DNA of 64,000 nucleotides from Peterkaempfera bronchialis (GTDB taxonomy: Bacteria > Actinomycetota > Actinomycetes > Streptomycetales > Streptomycetaceae), in the NCBI RefSeq assembly GCF_003258605.2, contig NZ_CP031264.1:3162001-3226000 (forward strand), given 5' to 3'. How positions within the stretch are numbered: the first letter of the stretch is position 1; each line of letters begins with the position of its first letter. Under the pieces are notes generated by a model, which had not been told where the DNA came from, did no database searches, and saw only the letters and a program-made list of their open reading frames with translations. A program made the translations under genes and the position numbers. This document shows positions 53,505 through 64,000 of this stretch, one piece after another.

Positions 53505-54323
53505 CTACCGGCCGGGCACCCGGCACGGGTCGTGCTGGCCGGGTACGGCCTGGGACCGGGCCCCGCACCCGTCGGCCGGCGCTGCTGCCGACGCTGCGGC
53601 CGGCTCGTCGAAGAGCAGCGGCAGCCGTGCGGCGGCTTCGAGTTGACGGCCGCTCAGCCTGGCCATCAGCTCGACCAGGGACCGGTTGTACTCCACGACG
53701 GTGCGCTGCGCCCCGGCGCCGTCCCGCTCGGCGATCCGCTCCACCAGGTCGAGGTGGCCGTCCCAGCAGAGCCGCGACAGGTCGGACCGGCCCCGCAGAA
53801 AGGGCGCCGCGTACATCCAGGACTGGACCCGCAGCCAGTCCAGGTAGTCGGCGATCCGCGCATTGCCGAGCAGCCCGGTGACCTCCTGCCAGAACCGGCG
53901 GTCGCAGCCGACCAGGACGTCCAGCTGCCCGGCCCGCGCCGCCCGGGTCGCCGCCTCCGCGCGGCGGTGGACGGTCGGCAGCCGGCTCCCGTCGATGCCC
54001 GAAGCGCGGCGGCGCAGATGGCGGAAGACATTGTCCGTCAGCAGGATTCGGGCCTCGATGATGTCGAGGAAGTCCTCCCAGGTGAGGGCGGGGACGGCGA
54101 ACCCCCGGTGGTGCTCGATCCGCAGCAGCCCCTGCGCGGTGAGGTCGACCAGCGCCTCGCGGGCCGGGGTCGCCGAGACGCCGTAGAGGTCGGCGATCTC
54201 CTTGACGGTGAAGCGGTGGCCCGCGACCAGCCGCCCGGCCATCATCTCCTCGCGCAGGGCGTTGGCGATCTGCTCACGGAGGCTGCTGCGCCGCACGGCG
54301 GTCGGTCCGCTGCCAGCGTGCAT
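53505..54323 (-). CDS. GntR-family (FadR-type) regulator
   Basis: 272 residues. N-terminal winged helix 'SLREQIANALREEMMAGRLVAG', 'KEIADLYGVSATPAREAL', 'LLRIEHHRGFAVP'. C-terminal FCD-like all-helical ligand domain ('RILLTDNVFRHLRRR', 'FLRGRSDLSRLCWDGHLDLVERIAERDG') with His/Asp positions possible for metal. The tail past residue 235 is Ala-rich. It lies just downstream of the aminotransferase gene in the same direction, with a 240-base gap that contains 10-bp tandem repeats, and probably controls that gene. Confidence 0.88.
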   Translation of the reverse strand: MHAGSGPTAVRRSSLREQIANALREEMMAGRLVAGHRFTVKEIADLYGVSATPAREALVDLTAQGLLRIEHHRGFAVPALTWEDFLDIIEARILLTDNVFRHLRRRASGIDGSRLPTVHRRAEAATRAARAGQLDVLVGCDRRFWQEVTGLLGNARIADYLDWLRVQSWMYAAPFLRGRSDLSRLCWDGHLDLVERIAERDGAGAQRTVVEYNRSLVELMARLSGRQLEAAARLPLLFDEPAAASAAAPADGCGARSQAVPGQHDPCRVPGR

Positions 54324-54400
54324 CTGCGCACTCCTCCTCGGGGGCCGGCCTTCCGTACACCGTACGCGAAGGGGCCGACAGCACGCCTTGGGGTTTCCCG

Positions 54401-54480
54401 GCCGTCGGCGGTCGTCGGCTGTCGTCGGCGGTCGTCGGCGGTCGCCGGCGGTCGCCGGTTGTCGTCGGCTGTCGTCGGCT
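54401..54480. repeat. 10-bp tandem repeat (eight units)
   Basis: Units of GTCGTCGGCG and variants (GTCGTCGGCT, GTCGCCGGCG, GTCGCCGGTT) occupy 54401-54480 in exact 10-base register, upstream of the GntR gene. The period is near one helical turn, so a protein could bind on one face. Confidence 0.85.
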
Positions 54481-54563
54481 GCCCGGCGTGGACGGCCGAC
54501 GGGTCGGCGGCCAGCCCGTGGTGCCGGGGCGGCCGCCGACCCGTCGGCGGGGTGTGCTCTGTG

Positions 54564-55919
54564 TCAGGCGGTGTGGGCGTCGGCGGCGGTCAGCGCCTCG
54601 TCCAGGATCGCCAGACCCTCCTTGGCCTCAGCCTCGGAGACATTGCACGGCGGCACCACATGCAGCCGGTTCATATTGACGAACGGCCACAGGCCGCGCT
54701 GCTTGCAGGCGGCGGCCAGCTCGGCCATCGGCTGGTTGGCCGCGCCCGCCGCGTTGTACGGCACCAGCGGCTCGCGGGTGGCGCGGTCGCGGACCAGCTC
54801 CAGCGCCCAGAAGACGCCCATGCCGCGCACCTCGCCGACCGAGGGGTGGCGCTCGGCCAGCTCACGCAGACCGGGGCCGAGCACCCGCTCGCCGATCTCC
54901 CGGGCGTTCTCCACGATCCGCTCCTCGCGCATCGCGTTGATGGTCGCCACGGCGGAGGCGCAGGCCAGCGGGTGGCCGGAGTAGGTGAGGCCGCCGGGGT
55001 AGGGGCGCTCGGCGAAGGTGGCCGCGATCCGCTCGGAGATGGCGACGCCGCCCAGCGGCACATAGCCGGAGTTGACGCCCTTGGCGAAGGTCAGCAGGTC
55101 CGGGACGACGCCCCAGTGGTCGGCGGCGAACCACTCGCCGGTGCGGCCGAAGCCGGCCATCACCTCGTCCAGGATGAAGACGATCCCGTACCGGTCGCAG
55201 ATCTCCCGCACCCCGGCCAGGTAGCCGGCCGGCGGCACCAGGATGCCGGCCGTGCCGACCACGGTCTCCAGGATGACCGCGGCCACCGTCTGCGGGCCCT
55301 CGAAGGCGATCACCTGCTCCAGGTGGGCCAGCGCCCGCTCGCACTCCTGCGCCTCACTGTCGGCGTGGAAGTTGGTGCGGTACGGGTAGGGCCCCCAGAA
55401 GTGGACCACGCCGGAGGTGCCGGTCTCATTGGGCCAGCGGCGCGGGTCACCGGTGAGGGCGATCGCGTTGGCGGTGGCGCCGTGGTAGGAGCGGTAGGTG
55501 GAGAGCACCTTCTGCCGGCCGGTGTGCAGCCGGGCCATCCGGACGGCGTTCTCGTTGGCCTCCGCGCCGCCGTTGGTGAAGAACACCTTGTCCAGGTCGC
55601 CGGGGGTCAGCTCGGCGATCAGCCGGGCGGCCTCGCTGCGTACGTCCAGGGCGAAGGCGGGGGCGAAGGTGCAGAGCTTCGCCGCCTGCTGCTGGATCGC
55701 GGCGACCACGGCGGGGTGCTGGTGGCCGATGTTGGTGTTGACCAGCTGGGAGGAGAAGTCCAGGTACTTCCGGCCGTCGTAGTCCCAGAAGTACGAGCCC
55801 TCCGCGCCGGCCACGGCGAGGGGGTCGATCAGGCCCTGCGCGGACCACGAGTGGAAGACGTGCGCGCGGTCGGCGGCCTTGACGGCCTGCCCCGCGGAGG
55901 GGTCGGCGGAGATGCTCAT
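54564..55919 (-). CDS. Class III PLP aminotransferase
   Basis: 451 residues from the ATG at 55919. Fold type I: 'GGAEANENAVRMARL', 'SYHGATANAIALTGD', 'FILDEVMAGFGRTGEWFA' (Asp to pyridine N), 'LTFAKGVNSGYVPLGGV' (Schiff-base Lys) and 'TYSGHPLACASAVA'. Belongs with omega-amino-acid transaminases (beta-alanine, GABA or taurine with pyruvate or 2-oxoglutarate). The substrate is not fixed by sequence. With the GntR regulator gene it would form an amine- or omega-amino-acid use unit. No aldehyde dehydrogenase is adjacent. Confidence 0.92.
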   Translation of the reverse strand: MSISADPSAGQAVKAADRAHVFHSWSAQGLIDPLAVAGAEGSYFWDYDGRKYLDFSSQLVNTNIGHQHPAVVAAIQQQAAKLCTFAPAFALDVRSEAARLIAELTPGDLDKVFFTNGGAEANENAVRMARLHTGRQKVLSTYRSYHGATANAIALTGDPRRWPNETGTSGVVHFWGPYPYRTNFHADSEAQECERALAHLEQVIAFEGPQTVAAVILETVVGTAGILVPPAGYLAGVREICDRYGIVFILDEVMAGFGRTGEWFAADHWGVVPDLLTFAKGVNSGYVPLGGVAISERIAATFAERPYPGGLTYSGHPLACASAVATINAMREERIVENAREIGERVLGPGLRELAERHPSVGEVRGMGVFWALELVRDRATREPLVPYNAAGAANQPMAELAAACKQRGLWPFVNMNRLHVVPPCNVSEAEAKEGLAILDEALTAADAHTA

Positions 55920-56034
55920 GGAGGACACCCTAGGCAGCGCGGCCGCCCCGGGGGCAGCTGCACCCTGTCTGCCGCTGACCCGCCGGCCCGACACCTTGTC
56001 ACCCGGCCCGGCTCAGTCCCGGCTCCATCCCGGC

Positions 56035-56637
56035 TCAGCCCTGGGCCAGCCGCTCGGTCAGCCGGGCCCTGGCGGCCGGCCACTCGTCGGCGAGCATCGA
56101 GAAGTAGACGCTGTCCCGCCAGCTGCCGTCCGGCTGGAGGCGGTGGCGGCGCAGCACGCCCTCGCGGACCGCGCCGAGGCGGGCGATGGCGTTCTGGGAG
56201 CGCTCATTGCGGTGGTGGGTCTTCCACTGCACCCGGCCGTAGCCCAGTTCCTCGAAGGCATGGGTGAGCAGCAGCAGCTTGGACTCGGTGTTGACGGCGG
56301 TGCGCCAGACGGCGCGGCCGTACCAGGTCCAGCCGATCTCCAGCCGCTCGTCGTGCTCGTCGATGTCCAGGTAGGTGGTCCAGCCGACGGCGCGGCCGGT
56401 GGTGCGGTCGATCACCGCGAAGGCGACATAGCGCCCGCGTTCGGCGTCGGCGAGCAGCTTCTCGGCGATGGCGCGCAGCTCTGCCTCGGTGCGGGGGGTG
56501 TCGACCGGCATCCAGCGCCACAGCTCCTCGTCCCCGCCGCCGGCCGCGAAGAGGTCGGGCAGGTGGTCCGTGGTCAGCGGCTCCAGGCGGACGCAGCGGC
56601 CTTCGAGGACGGTGGGGGCGGGCGTCTTGGCGGGCAT
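56035..56637 (-). CDS. GNAT acetyltransferase (RimJ/RimL-like)
   Basis: 200 residues. GNAT fold: 'LEPLTTDHLPDLFAAG', 'YVAFAVIDRTTGRAVGWTTYLDID', 'LEIGWTWYGRAVWRTAVNTE', 'HHRNERSQNAIARLGAVREGVLRRH' and 'RDSVYFSMLADEW'. Acetylates a protein N-terminus or small amine using acetyl-CoA. It lies between the aminotransferase and purA. A 40-base inverted repeat sits 20 bases upstream of the start, probably its operator. Confidence 0.9.
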   Translation of the reverse strand: MPAKTPAPTVLEGRCVRLEPLTTDHLPDLFAAGGGDEELWRWMPVDTPRTEAELRAIAEKLLADAERGRYVAFAVIDRTTGRAVGWTTYLDIDEHDERLEIGWTWYGRAVWRTAVNTESKLLLLTHAFEELGYGRVQWKTHHRNERSQNAIARLGAVREGVLRRHRLQPDGSWRDSVYFSMLADEWPAARARLTERLAQG

Positions 56638-56656
56638 GCCGAGGACTCTAGCCCTG

Positions 56657-56696
56657 CTTTGAACTAGGTGCAATCATCTTCTGCACTAGTTCAAAG
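56657..56696. promoter_or_regulatory. Inverted-repeat operator candidate upstream of the GNAT gene
   Basis: CTTTGAACTAG-GTGCA at 56657-56672 and its complement TGCA-CTAGTTCAAAG at 56682-56696, that is 11 perfect base pairs plus TGCA with one bulge. It is strikingly A/T-rich for this DNA, and the spacing of about 25 bases between centres of the half-sites suits a dimeric repressor. Confidence 0.65.
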
Positions 56697-56740
56697 AGGG
56701 CCAGAGTCCCGGTGCGGCTTCGCGGCTCCGCGTCAGATGG

Positions 56741-59235
<2,495 letters not shown>

Positions 59236-59250
59236 CCGCCTGACCGCCGC

Positions 59251-60495
59251 TCACACCTCGACCAGCAGCTCCGACAGCCCCCGGATCACATAGCCGGGCT
59301 GCCAGCTCGGCTCCCGTACCACCCGCAGCTCCGGCGCGGACCGCAGCAGCGCGCCGAACGACTCGGTCAGCTCCAGCCGCGCCAGCGGCGCACCCAGGCA
59401 GAAGTGGATGCCCGCGCCAAAGGTGATGTGCGGGTTGTCGGTACGCGCCAGGTCCAGCCGGTCCGGGTCGGCGAACCGCTCCGGGTCGCGGTTGGCGGAG
59501 CCGAAGAGCAGCGCGACCTCGGCGCCGCGCGGGATCGACACCCCGGCCACCTCGATGTCGTCCAGCACCCAGCGCTCGAACATCTGGAGCGGGGTGTCGT
59601 ACCGCATCAGCTCCTCGATCGCGGTGGGCAGCAGCCCCTCGGGATCGGCCCGCAGCGCGGCCAGCTGGTCGGGGTTGCGGAACAGCGACCACCAGCCGTT
59701 GCCGGTGGTGTTCACGGTCGCCTCGTGGCCGGCGTTGAGCAGCAGCACGCAGGTGGAGATCATCTCCTGCTCGCTGAGCTTCTCCCCCTCGTCGTACGCG
59801 GCGATCAGCGCCGAGACCAGGTCGTCGCCCGGGGTGCGGCGGCGCTCGGCGATCAGCGCGCGGAGGTAGTCGGAGAACTCCACGCTGGCGCGCACCGCCC
59901 GCTCGGCGGCCTCCGCCGTCGGGTTGAGTTCGAACATGCCCACGATCCCGGCCGACCAGGGCCGCAGCAGATGCCGGTCGCTCTCCGGGACACCCAGCAT
60001 CTCCGCGATCACCGCGACCGGCAGCGGCTCGGCGACCCTGGCGATCAGGTCGCCGCCGCCGTCCGCGACCAGGCCGTCGACCAGCTCGGCGGCGATCCGC
60101 TGCACGGTCGGCCGCAGCGACTCCACCATGCGCGGGGTGAACGCCTTGGAGACCAGGCGGCGGATGCGGGTGTGGTCGGGGGCCTCCAGGTCCAGCAGCC
60201 CATTGCCGTTGAGCGTGTGGAAGGGCTCGTGCTCCGGCGGCGGCGCGGTGCGGCCGAACTCCTCGTGGCTGAAGCGGTGCAGATAGGTGCGGCCCAGGCG
60301 GCGGTCGCGCAGCAGCGCGCTGACATCCGCGTGCCGGGAGACCAGCCACTGGTCGCTGGGCGCGTAGTACGTCACCGGGGCGTGCTCGCGCAGGCCGGCG
60401 TAGACCTCATACGGGTGTGCCACGAACTCGGGCGACCACGGGTCGAAGCCCCACGCGGGAGCCGAGGGTGTGGAGGGGGTCGGGGTCGGCGTCAC
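59251..60495 (-). CDS. Cytochrome P450 in the tryptophan dioxygenase operon
   Basis: 414 residues from a GTG that overlaps the formamidase stop (GTGA), with AGGAG seven bases before. Canonical: I-helix 'LLNAGHEATVNTT', ExxR in 'IEELMRYDTP', haem loop 'FGAGIHFCLG'. Soluble CYP107-like type. Coupled to TDO and formamidase, so its substrate is likely related to N-formylkynurenine, kynurenine or a product of them, but this is inferred from context only. No ferredoxin gene nearby. Confidence 0.92.
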   Translation of the reverse strand: MTPTPTPSTPSAPAWGFDPWSPEFVAHPYEVYAGLREHAPVTYYAPSDQWLVSRHADVSALLRDRRLGRTYLHRFSHEEFGRTAPPPEHEPFHTLNGNGLLDLEAPDHTRIRRLVSKAFTPRMVESLRPTVQRIAAELVDGLVADGGGDLIARVAEPLPVAVIAEMLGVPESDRHLLRPWSAGIVGMFELNPTAEAAERAVRASVEFSDYLRALIAERRRTPGDDLVSALIAAYDEGEKLSEQEMISTCVLLLNAGHEATVNTTGNGWWSLFRNPDQLAALRADPEGLLPTAIEELMRYDTPLQMFERWVLDDIEVAGVSIPRGAEVALLFGSANRDPERFADPDRLDLARTDNPHITFGAGIHFCLGAPLARLELTESFGALLRSAPELRVVREPSWQPGYVIRGLSELLVEV

Positions 60496-61493
60496 TTGCT
60501 GCTCCTGCGCTGGCGGCCGGTGGCCGGTGGGATTGCTGCGGCCACTGTAGGCGCGGCTCTTTCCGGGCCTGCGGGGAGGTCCGCGGGGCCGCCGGACCCG
60601 GCGTGGGCCGTGGCGTCGGCGAGTCCGCCGAGCGCATCCAGCAGGGCCGTGCACGCGGCCGTACCCGGGTCCACCGGGGCGAAGTGGCCGGTACCGGGCA
60701 GCACGACCAGCCGCACCCCGGGGTCGGCTGCGGCATACACCCGGGACTGGGCGAGCGGCACATCCGGGTCGTCCTCGCCGTGCAGCAGCACGGTGGGGAC
60801 CCCGGTCGGCCCCAGGGCCGCCGGGTCCGCATACGGCAGCCGGGCCGCCACCCGGTCCCCGCCGCCGAGGAACGCGGTGGCGGCCCCGGCGCCGAGGCCG
60901 TCCCGCACGGCACCGGCCAGGTCCGCGACCGGGGCCACCGCCAGCACCCCGCGCGGGCGGCGGCCACCGCGCCAGGGGGCGTCCGGCGGCAGCAGGTGCC
61001 GGGCGGCGGCCCAGAGCGCCAGGTGACCGCCGGCCGAGTGCCCGAGCAGCAGCGGCGGCTGCTCTCCTGGCAGGGTGTCCACGGCGCGGGCGAGGTCGTC
61101 CAGCGTCTCCGCCCAGCCGTCGGCGCCGCCGCTGCGCCGGTACTCGACCAGCCCGACGGTGAAGCCATGCGCGGCCAGGTGCGCCGCCAGCGGGGAGAGG
61201 TGGCGGCGGTCGTACTCCTGCCGCCAGAAGCCGCCGTGGATCAGCAGCACCGCCGGCGCCCCCGGGTCGGCGGCCGGCCATAGGTCGCAGACCTGGTCCG
61301 GGTGGCCGCCGTAGCGCAGGGTGTGCGGCGGCTCGGCCGGAGGCCGGTGCAGCGCCCGGTGCTCCTCCGCCGCCGGGTCGGGCACGGCTGCGGGGGCGGG
61401 CACGGCTGCCGGATCGGGCACGGCTGCCGGATCAGTCATGGCCGCCGGGTCAGACATGGCTGCCGGGTCAGACATGGCCGCCGGGTCAGACAT
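60492..61493 (-). CDS. Alpha/beta hydrolase, probable kynurenine formamidase
   Basis: 333 residues if the first ATG (61493) is used, 315 from the ATG at 61439. The fold has 'LLIHGGFWRQEYDRR', the HGGxW motif of arylformamidases, nucleophile 'GHSAGGHLALW', acid 'HGEDDPDVP' and His in 'PGTGHFAPVDP'. It would hydrolyse N-formylkynurenine to kynurenine and formate right after TDO. The start lies in a run of 18-bp repeats, each with an ATG or GTG in frame (see 61385-61493). Overlaps the TDO stop by eight bases. Confidence 0.85.
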   Translation of the reverse strand: MSDPAAMSDPAAMSDPAAMTDPAAVPDPAAVPAPAAVPDPAAEEHRALHRPPAEPPHTLRYGGHPDQVCDLWPAADPGAPAVLLIHGGFWRQEYDRRHLSPLAAHLAAHGFTVGLVEYRRSGGADGWAETLDDLARAVDTLPGEQPPLLLGHSAGGHLALWAAARHLLPPDAPWRGGRRPRGVLAVAPVADLAGAVRDGLGAGAATAFLGGGDRVAARLPYADPAALGPTGVPTVLLHGEDDPDVPLAQSRVYAAADPGVRLVVLPGTGHFAPVDPGTAACTALLDALGGLADATAHAGSGGPADLPAGPERAAPTVAAAIPPATGRQRRSSK

Positions 61494-61495
61494 GG
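61385..61495. repeat. 18-bp repeats giving seven in-frame start codons
   Basis: ATG at 61493, 61475, 61457 and 61439 and GTG at 61421, 61403 and 61385, all in frame for the formamidase and spaced exactly 18 bases (minus strand). The ATG units encode MSDPAA or MTDPAA, and the GTG units encode VPDPAA or VPAPAA. The first ATG lies before the TDO stop. Confidence 0.9.
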
Positions 61496-62331
61496 CTGCG
61501 GGCCGTCCACAGCTCCGGGAAGACCGAGCGGGTGGCCCGCTTCTCCAGCCAGGCCACGCCCGGCGAGCCGCCGCTGCCCGCCTTGGCGCCCATCGCCCGG
61601 CGGGTGGCCAGCAGATGGTCGCTGCGCCAGCGCCACACCAGTTCGCCGATGTCGGTGAGCACCTCGCCGAGGGCCACCAGCGGGCTGTGCTGCGGACCCG
61701 CGTAGACCTGCCGCCAGACCTCCTCGACACCCGGGTGGGCGGTGTAGCGCTGGGTGACGTCGCGGTGCAGCACCTCCTGCGGCACCGGCAGGCCCTGCCG
61801 GTGCAGATGCTCCAGCACCGCGTCGTAGAGGCTCGGCTCGGCCAGTGCCGCCGCCAGCTCGGCATGGACCCGGGGGTGGCCCTTGTGCGGCTGGAGCAGC
61901 GACAGCGACTTGTCCCCCAGCAGGAACTCGACCTGCCGGTACATCGCCGACTGGAAGCCGGATGCCTCGCCGAGCGCCGTGCGGTAGGCGTTGAACTGCA
62001 CGGGGGTGAGCGCGGCGATCGGCCGCCAGGAGTCGTTGAGCGCCTGGTGCGAGGTGAGGCTGCGGCGCAGGGCGTCCATGGCCCGCTCGGTGTCGTCCTT
62101 GTAGAGCGCGTCGCGGGCGGTGCGCCACTCATGGACGAGGAGGGTGAACCAGAGCTCCATCACCTGGGTGGTGACCAGGAAGGCCATCTCGCCGGGGTCG
62201 TCCGAATACGGCTGCTGGAGGTGGGTGAGCACGGAGGCGTGCACATAGTCCTCATACGGCGTCGTCCCCTCGAACTCCAGGGTGGGTATGCCCTGCGCGG
62301 AGTCTGCGGCGACGGTGTCGGGGTCGTTCAT
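61486..62331 (-). CDS. kynA: Tryptophan 2,3-dioxygenase
   Basis: 281 residues from an ATG. Haem enzyme opening the indole ring of L-tryptophan to N-formylkynurenine. Motifs: 'YEDYVHASVLTHLQQP', 'EMAFLVTTQVMELWFTLLVHEW', 'FQSAMYRQVEFLLGDK', 'WRWRSDHLLATRRAMG' and 'SGGSPGVAWLEKR', ending 'VFPELWTAR'. In better-known TDOs a His lies in the active-site segment that reads 'TTQVMELW' here, so its position is taken by Thr, a feature possibly shared by actinobacterial TDOs. First gene of the TDO-formamidase-P450 operon. Confidence 0.93.
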   Translation of the reverse strand: MNDPDTVAADSAQGIPTLEFEGTTPYEDYVHASVLTHLQQPYSDDPGEMAFLVTTQVMELWFTLLVHEWRTARDALYKDDTERAMDALRRSLTSHQALNDSWRPIAALTPVQFNAYRTALGEASGFQSAMYRQVEFLLGDKSLSLLQPHKGHPRVHAELAAALAEPSLYDAVLEHLHRQGLPVPQEVLHRDVTQRYTAHPGVEEVWRQVYAGPQHSPLVALGEVLTDIGELVWRWRSDHLLATRRAMGAKAGSGGSPGVAWLEKRATRSVFPELWTARSHV

Positions 62332-62599
62332 AGGGGTCTCCTCATCGGCTCCGAGAACCGCTGCGATCCCTATCATGCGCCGCCGGACCAGGGAAGGGGC
62401 CGCCGTGGGCACGCCCGGCTGCGGAGGAGGCCGGCTCCGGCTCTGACGACGCGTCGGCGTACCTGGCGTCGGCGTACTTCGCGGCGGGCGGAGGAGGGGA
62501 GGCCGGCCGACCGCAGGCAGCGGCCGGCCGGGGCGAGGCGGGTGGGGCGAGGCGGGTGGGGCGAGGCGGGTGGGGCGAGGCGGGTGGGGCGTGCGGGGG
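62332..62599. other. TDO promoter region with 14-bp repeats
   Basis: 268 bases, no gene. GCGAGGCGGGTGGG occurs four times without a break at 62533-62588. A shorter duplicated block GGCGTCGGCGTAC lies at about 62454-62476. The DUF3151 gene ends at 62600 and the TDO start is at 62331, so this is both its downstream and the TDO upstream region. Confidence 0.6.
62533..62588. repeat. 14-bp tandem repeat, four units
   Basis: GCGAGGCGGGTGGG four times in a row without a mismatch. Directly behind the DUF3151 stop (minus strand). Confidence 0.95.
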
Positions 62600-63013
62600 T
62601 CAGCCCAGGGTCTCGGCGGCGGTGGGCGAGCTGTCGCGCAGGAACTGGGCGCAGCGCTCGGCCTCCGGCTTCTCGCCGATCGCGTCGGCGGCGCGGGCCA
62701 GGGCGTGCAGGGCGCGCAGGAAGCCCCGGTTGGGCTCGTGCTCCCACGGCACCGGGCCGTGGCCCTTCCAGCCGTTGCGGCGCAGCGCGTCCAGGCCGCG
62801 GTGGTAGCCGGTGCGCGCATAGGCGTACGACTCGACCACCCGGCCGGCCGCGAAGGCGTCGTCGGCGAGCTGCGCCCACGCCAGGGAGGAGGTCGGGTGC
62901 GCCGCCGCCACCTCGGCCGGAGATGCCCCTCCGGCCAGCAGCTCCATCGGCTCGGTCTCGGCGGGCAGCCGGGTCGGGGGCGGGCCCCCGAGCAGGTTCT
63001 CGTGGATGCTCAT
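62600..63013 (-). CDS. DUF3151 protein
   Basis: 137 residues from the ATG at 63013. Family wording 'LAGGASPAEVAAAHPTSSLAWAQLADDAF', 'ESYAYARTGYHRGLDALRRNGWKGHGPVPW' and 'NRGFLRALHALARAADAIGE'. Function unknown. The gene is found beside class II aldolase in Streptomyces, as here. Confidence 0.92.
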   Translation of the reverse strand: MSIHENLLGGPPPTRLPAETEPMELLAGGASPAEVAAAHPTSSLAWAQLADDAFAAGRVVESYAYARTGYHRGLDALRRNGWKGHGPVPWEHEPNRGFLRALHALARAADAIGEKPEAERCAQFLRDSSPTAAETLG

Positions 63014-63028
63014 GGCTCCAGTCTGCAC

Positions 63029-63062
63029 GGTGCCCCGGTGCGGGAATCCGCACCGGGGCACC
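63029..63062 (-). terminator. Terminator between fba and DUF3151
   Basis: Perfect 15-bp stem GGTGCCCCGGTGCGG/CCGCACCGGGGCACC with GAAT loop, 13 bases past the fba stop. Confidence 0.85.
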
Positions 63063-63074
63063 GAGGGAGCGTCT

Positions 63075-64000
<926 letters not shown>

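Overview
The window is about 64 kb of very GC-rich DNA from an actinomycete of the Streptomyces/Kitasatospora/Streptacidiphilus group. The placement rests on an intact bldC, a conservon (cvnA-D plus cytochrome P450), an Lsr2 paralogue beside the pur genes, DUF3073 and DUF3151 proteins, a three-part PurS/PurQ/PurL enzyme, many GTG/TTG starts and very few AT-rich tracts. The stretch from hrpA through bldC, vdh, DUF3073, purM, purF, purL, purQ, purS and lsrL to purC and purD matches, from memory, the gene order of the Streptomyces coelicolor core chromosome. PurA, the TDO gene, DUF3151 and fba lie elsewhere in S. coelicolor, so a rearrangement junction probably falls between about 53 and 56 kb.

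Layout. 0-6.3 kb: 3' end of an aconitase, a polysaccharide deacetylase lipoprotein, a zinc-ribbon protein, an AlkB-like dioxygenase and a GAF/PP2C/ATPase regulator. 6.7-13.9 kb: a short second Rho-like factor, then a conservon whose P450 lacks the ExxR motif, then a second, ordinary P450. 14-18.6 kb: an accessory stretch with an alpha/beta hydrolase and a CGNR regulator sharing a 27-bp bipartite motif, a CYTH protein, an XRE regulator divergent from small overlapping Cys-rich ORFs, and tRNA-Lys. 18.8-24.4 kb: a DEAD-box helicase with a long repetitive Arg/Gly/Asp tail, a proline-rich lipoprotein, a mini-metallopeptidase and a membrane metallophosphoesterase. 24.5-29.1 kb: tRNA-Glu, -Asp and -Phe, then hrpA, then a second identical tRNA-Asp. 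29.6-33.3 kb: bldC, a hypothetical gene, valine dehydrogenase and DUF3073. 33.4-44.4 kb: purine genes purM, purF, purL, purQ, purS and purC with lsrL and two tRNA-Gly genes. 44.5-50 kb: an efflux-adaptor-like protein, a dimethylformamidase-like protein with a duplicated 3' end, and a degenerate M48 peptidase. 50.4-58 kb: purD, a 2TM SLATT-like protein, a GntR regulator with a class-III aminotransferase, a GNAT enzyme and purA. 58.2-64 kb: a degenerate lipid-kinase-like protein, an overlapping operon of tryptophan dioxygenase, formamidase and P450, then DUF3151 and class II aldolase (runs off the edge).

Working logic. Eight genes of IMP/AMP synthesis (purM, F, L, Q, S, C, D, A) are all on the minus strand and partly overlap. 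The most unusual element is an 89-bp tandem duplication between purQ and purL. It places two tiny ORFs in the transcript whose starts and stops overlap purQ, each other and purL. Other notable structures are a ladder of seven in-frame start codons spaced 18 bp at the TDO/formamidase junction, a gene with 60-bp in-frame repeats and no visible stop upstream of purF, and several proteins of enzyme families that have lost their catalytic motifs.
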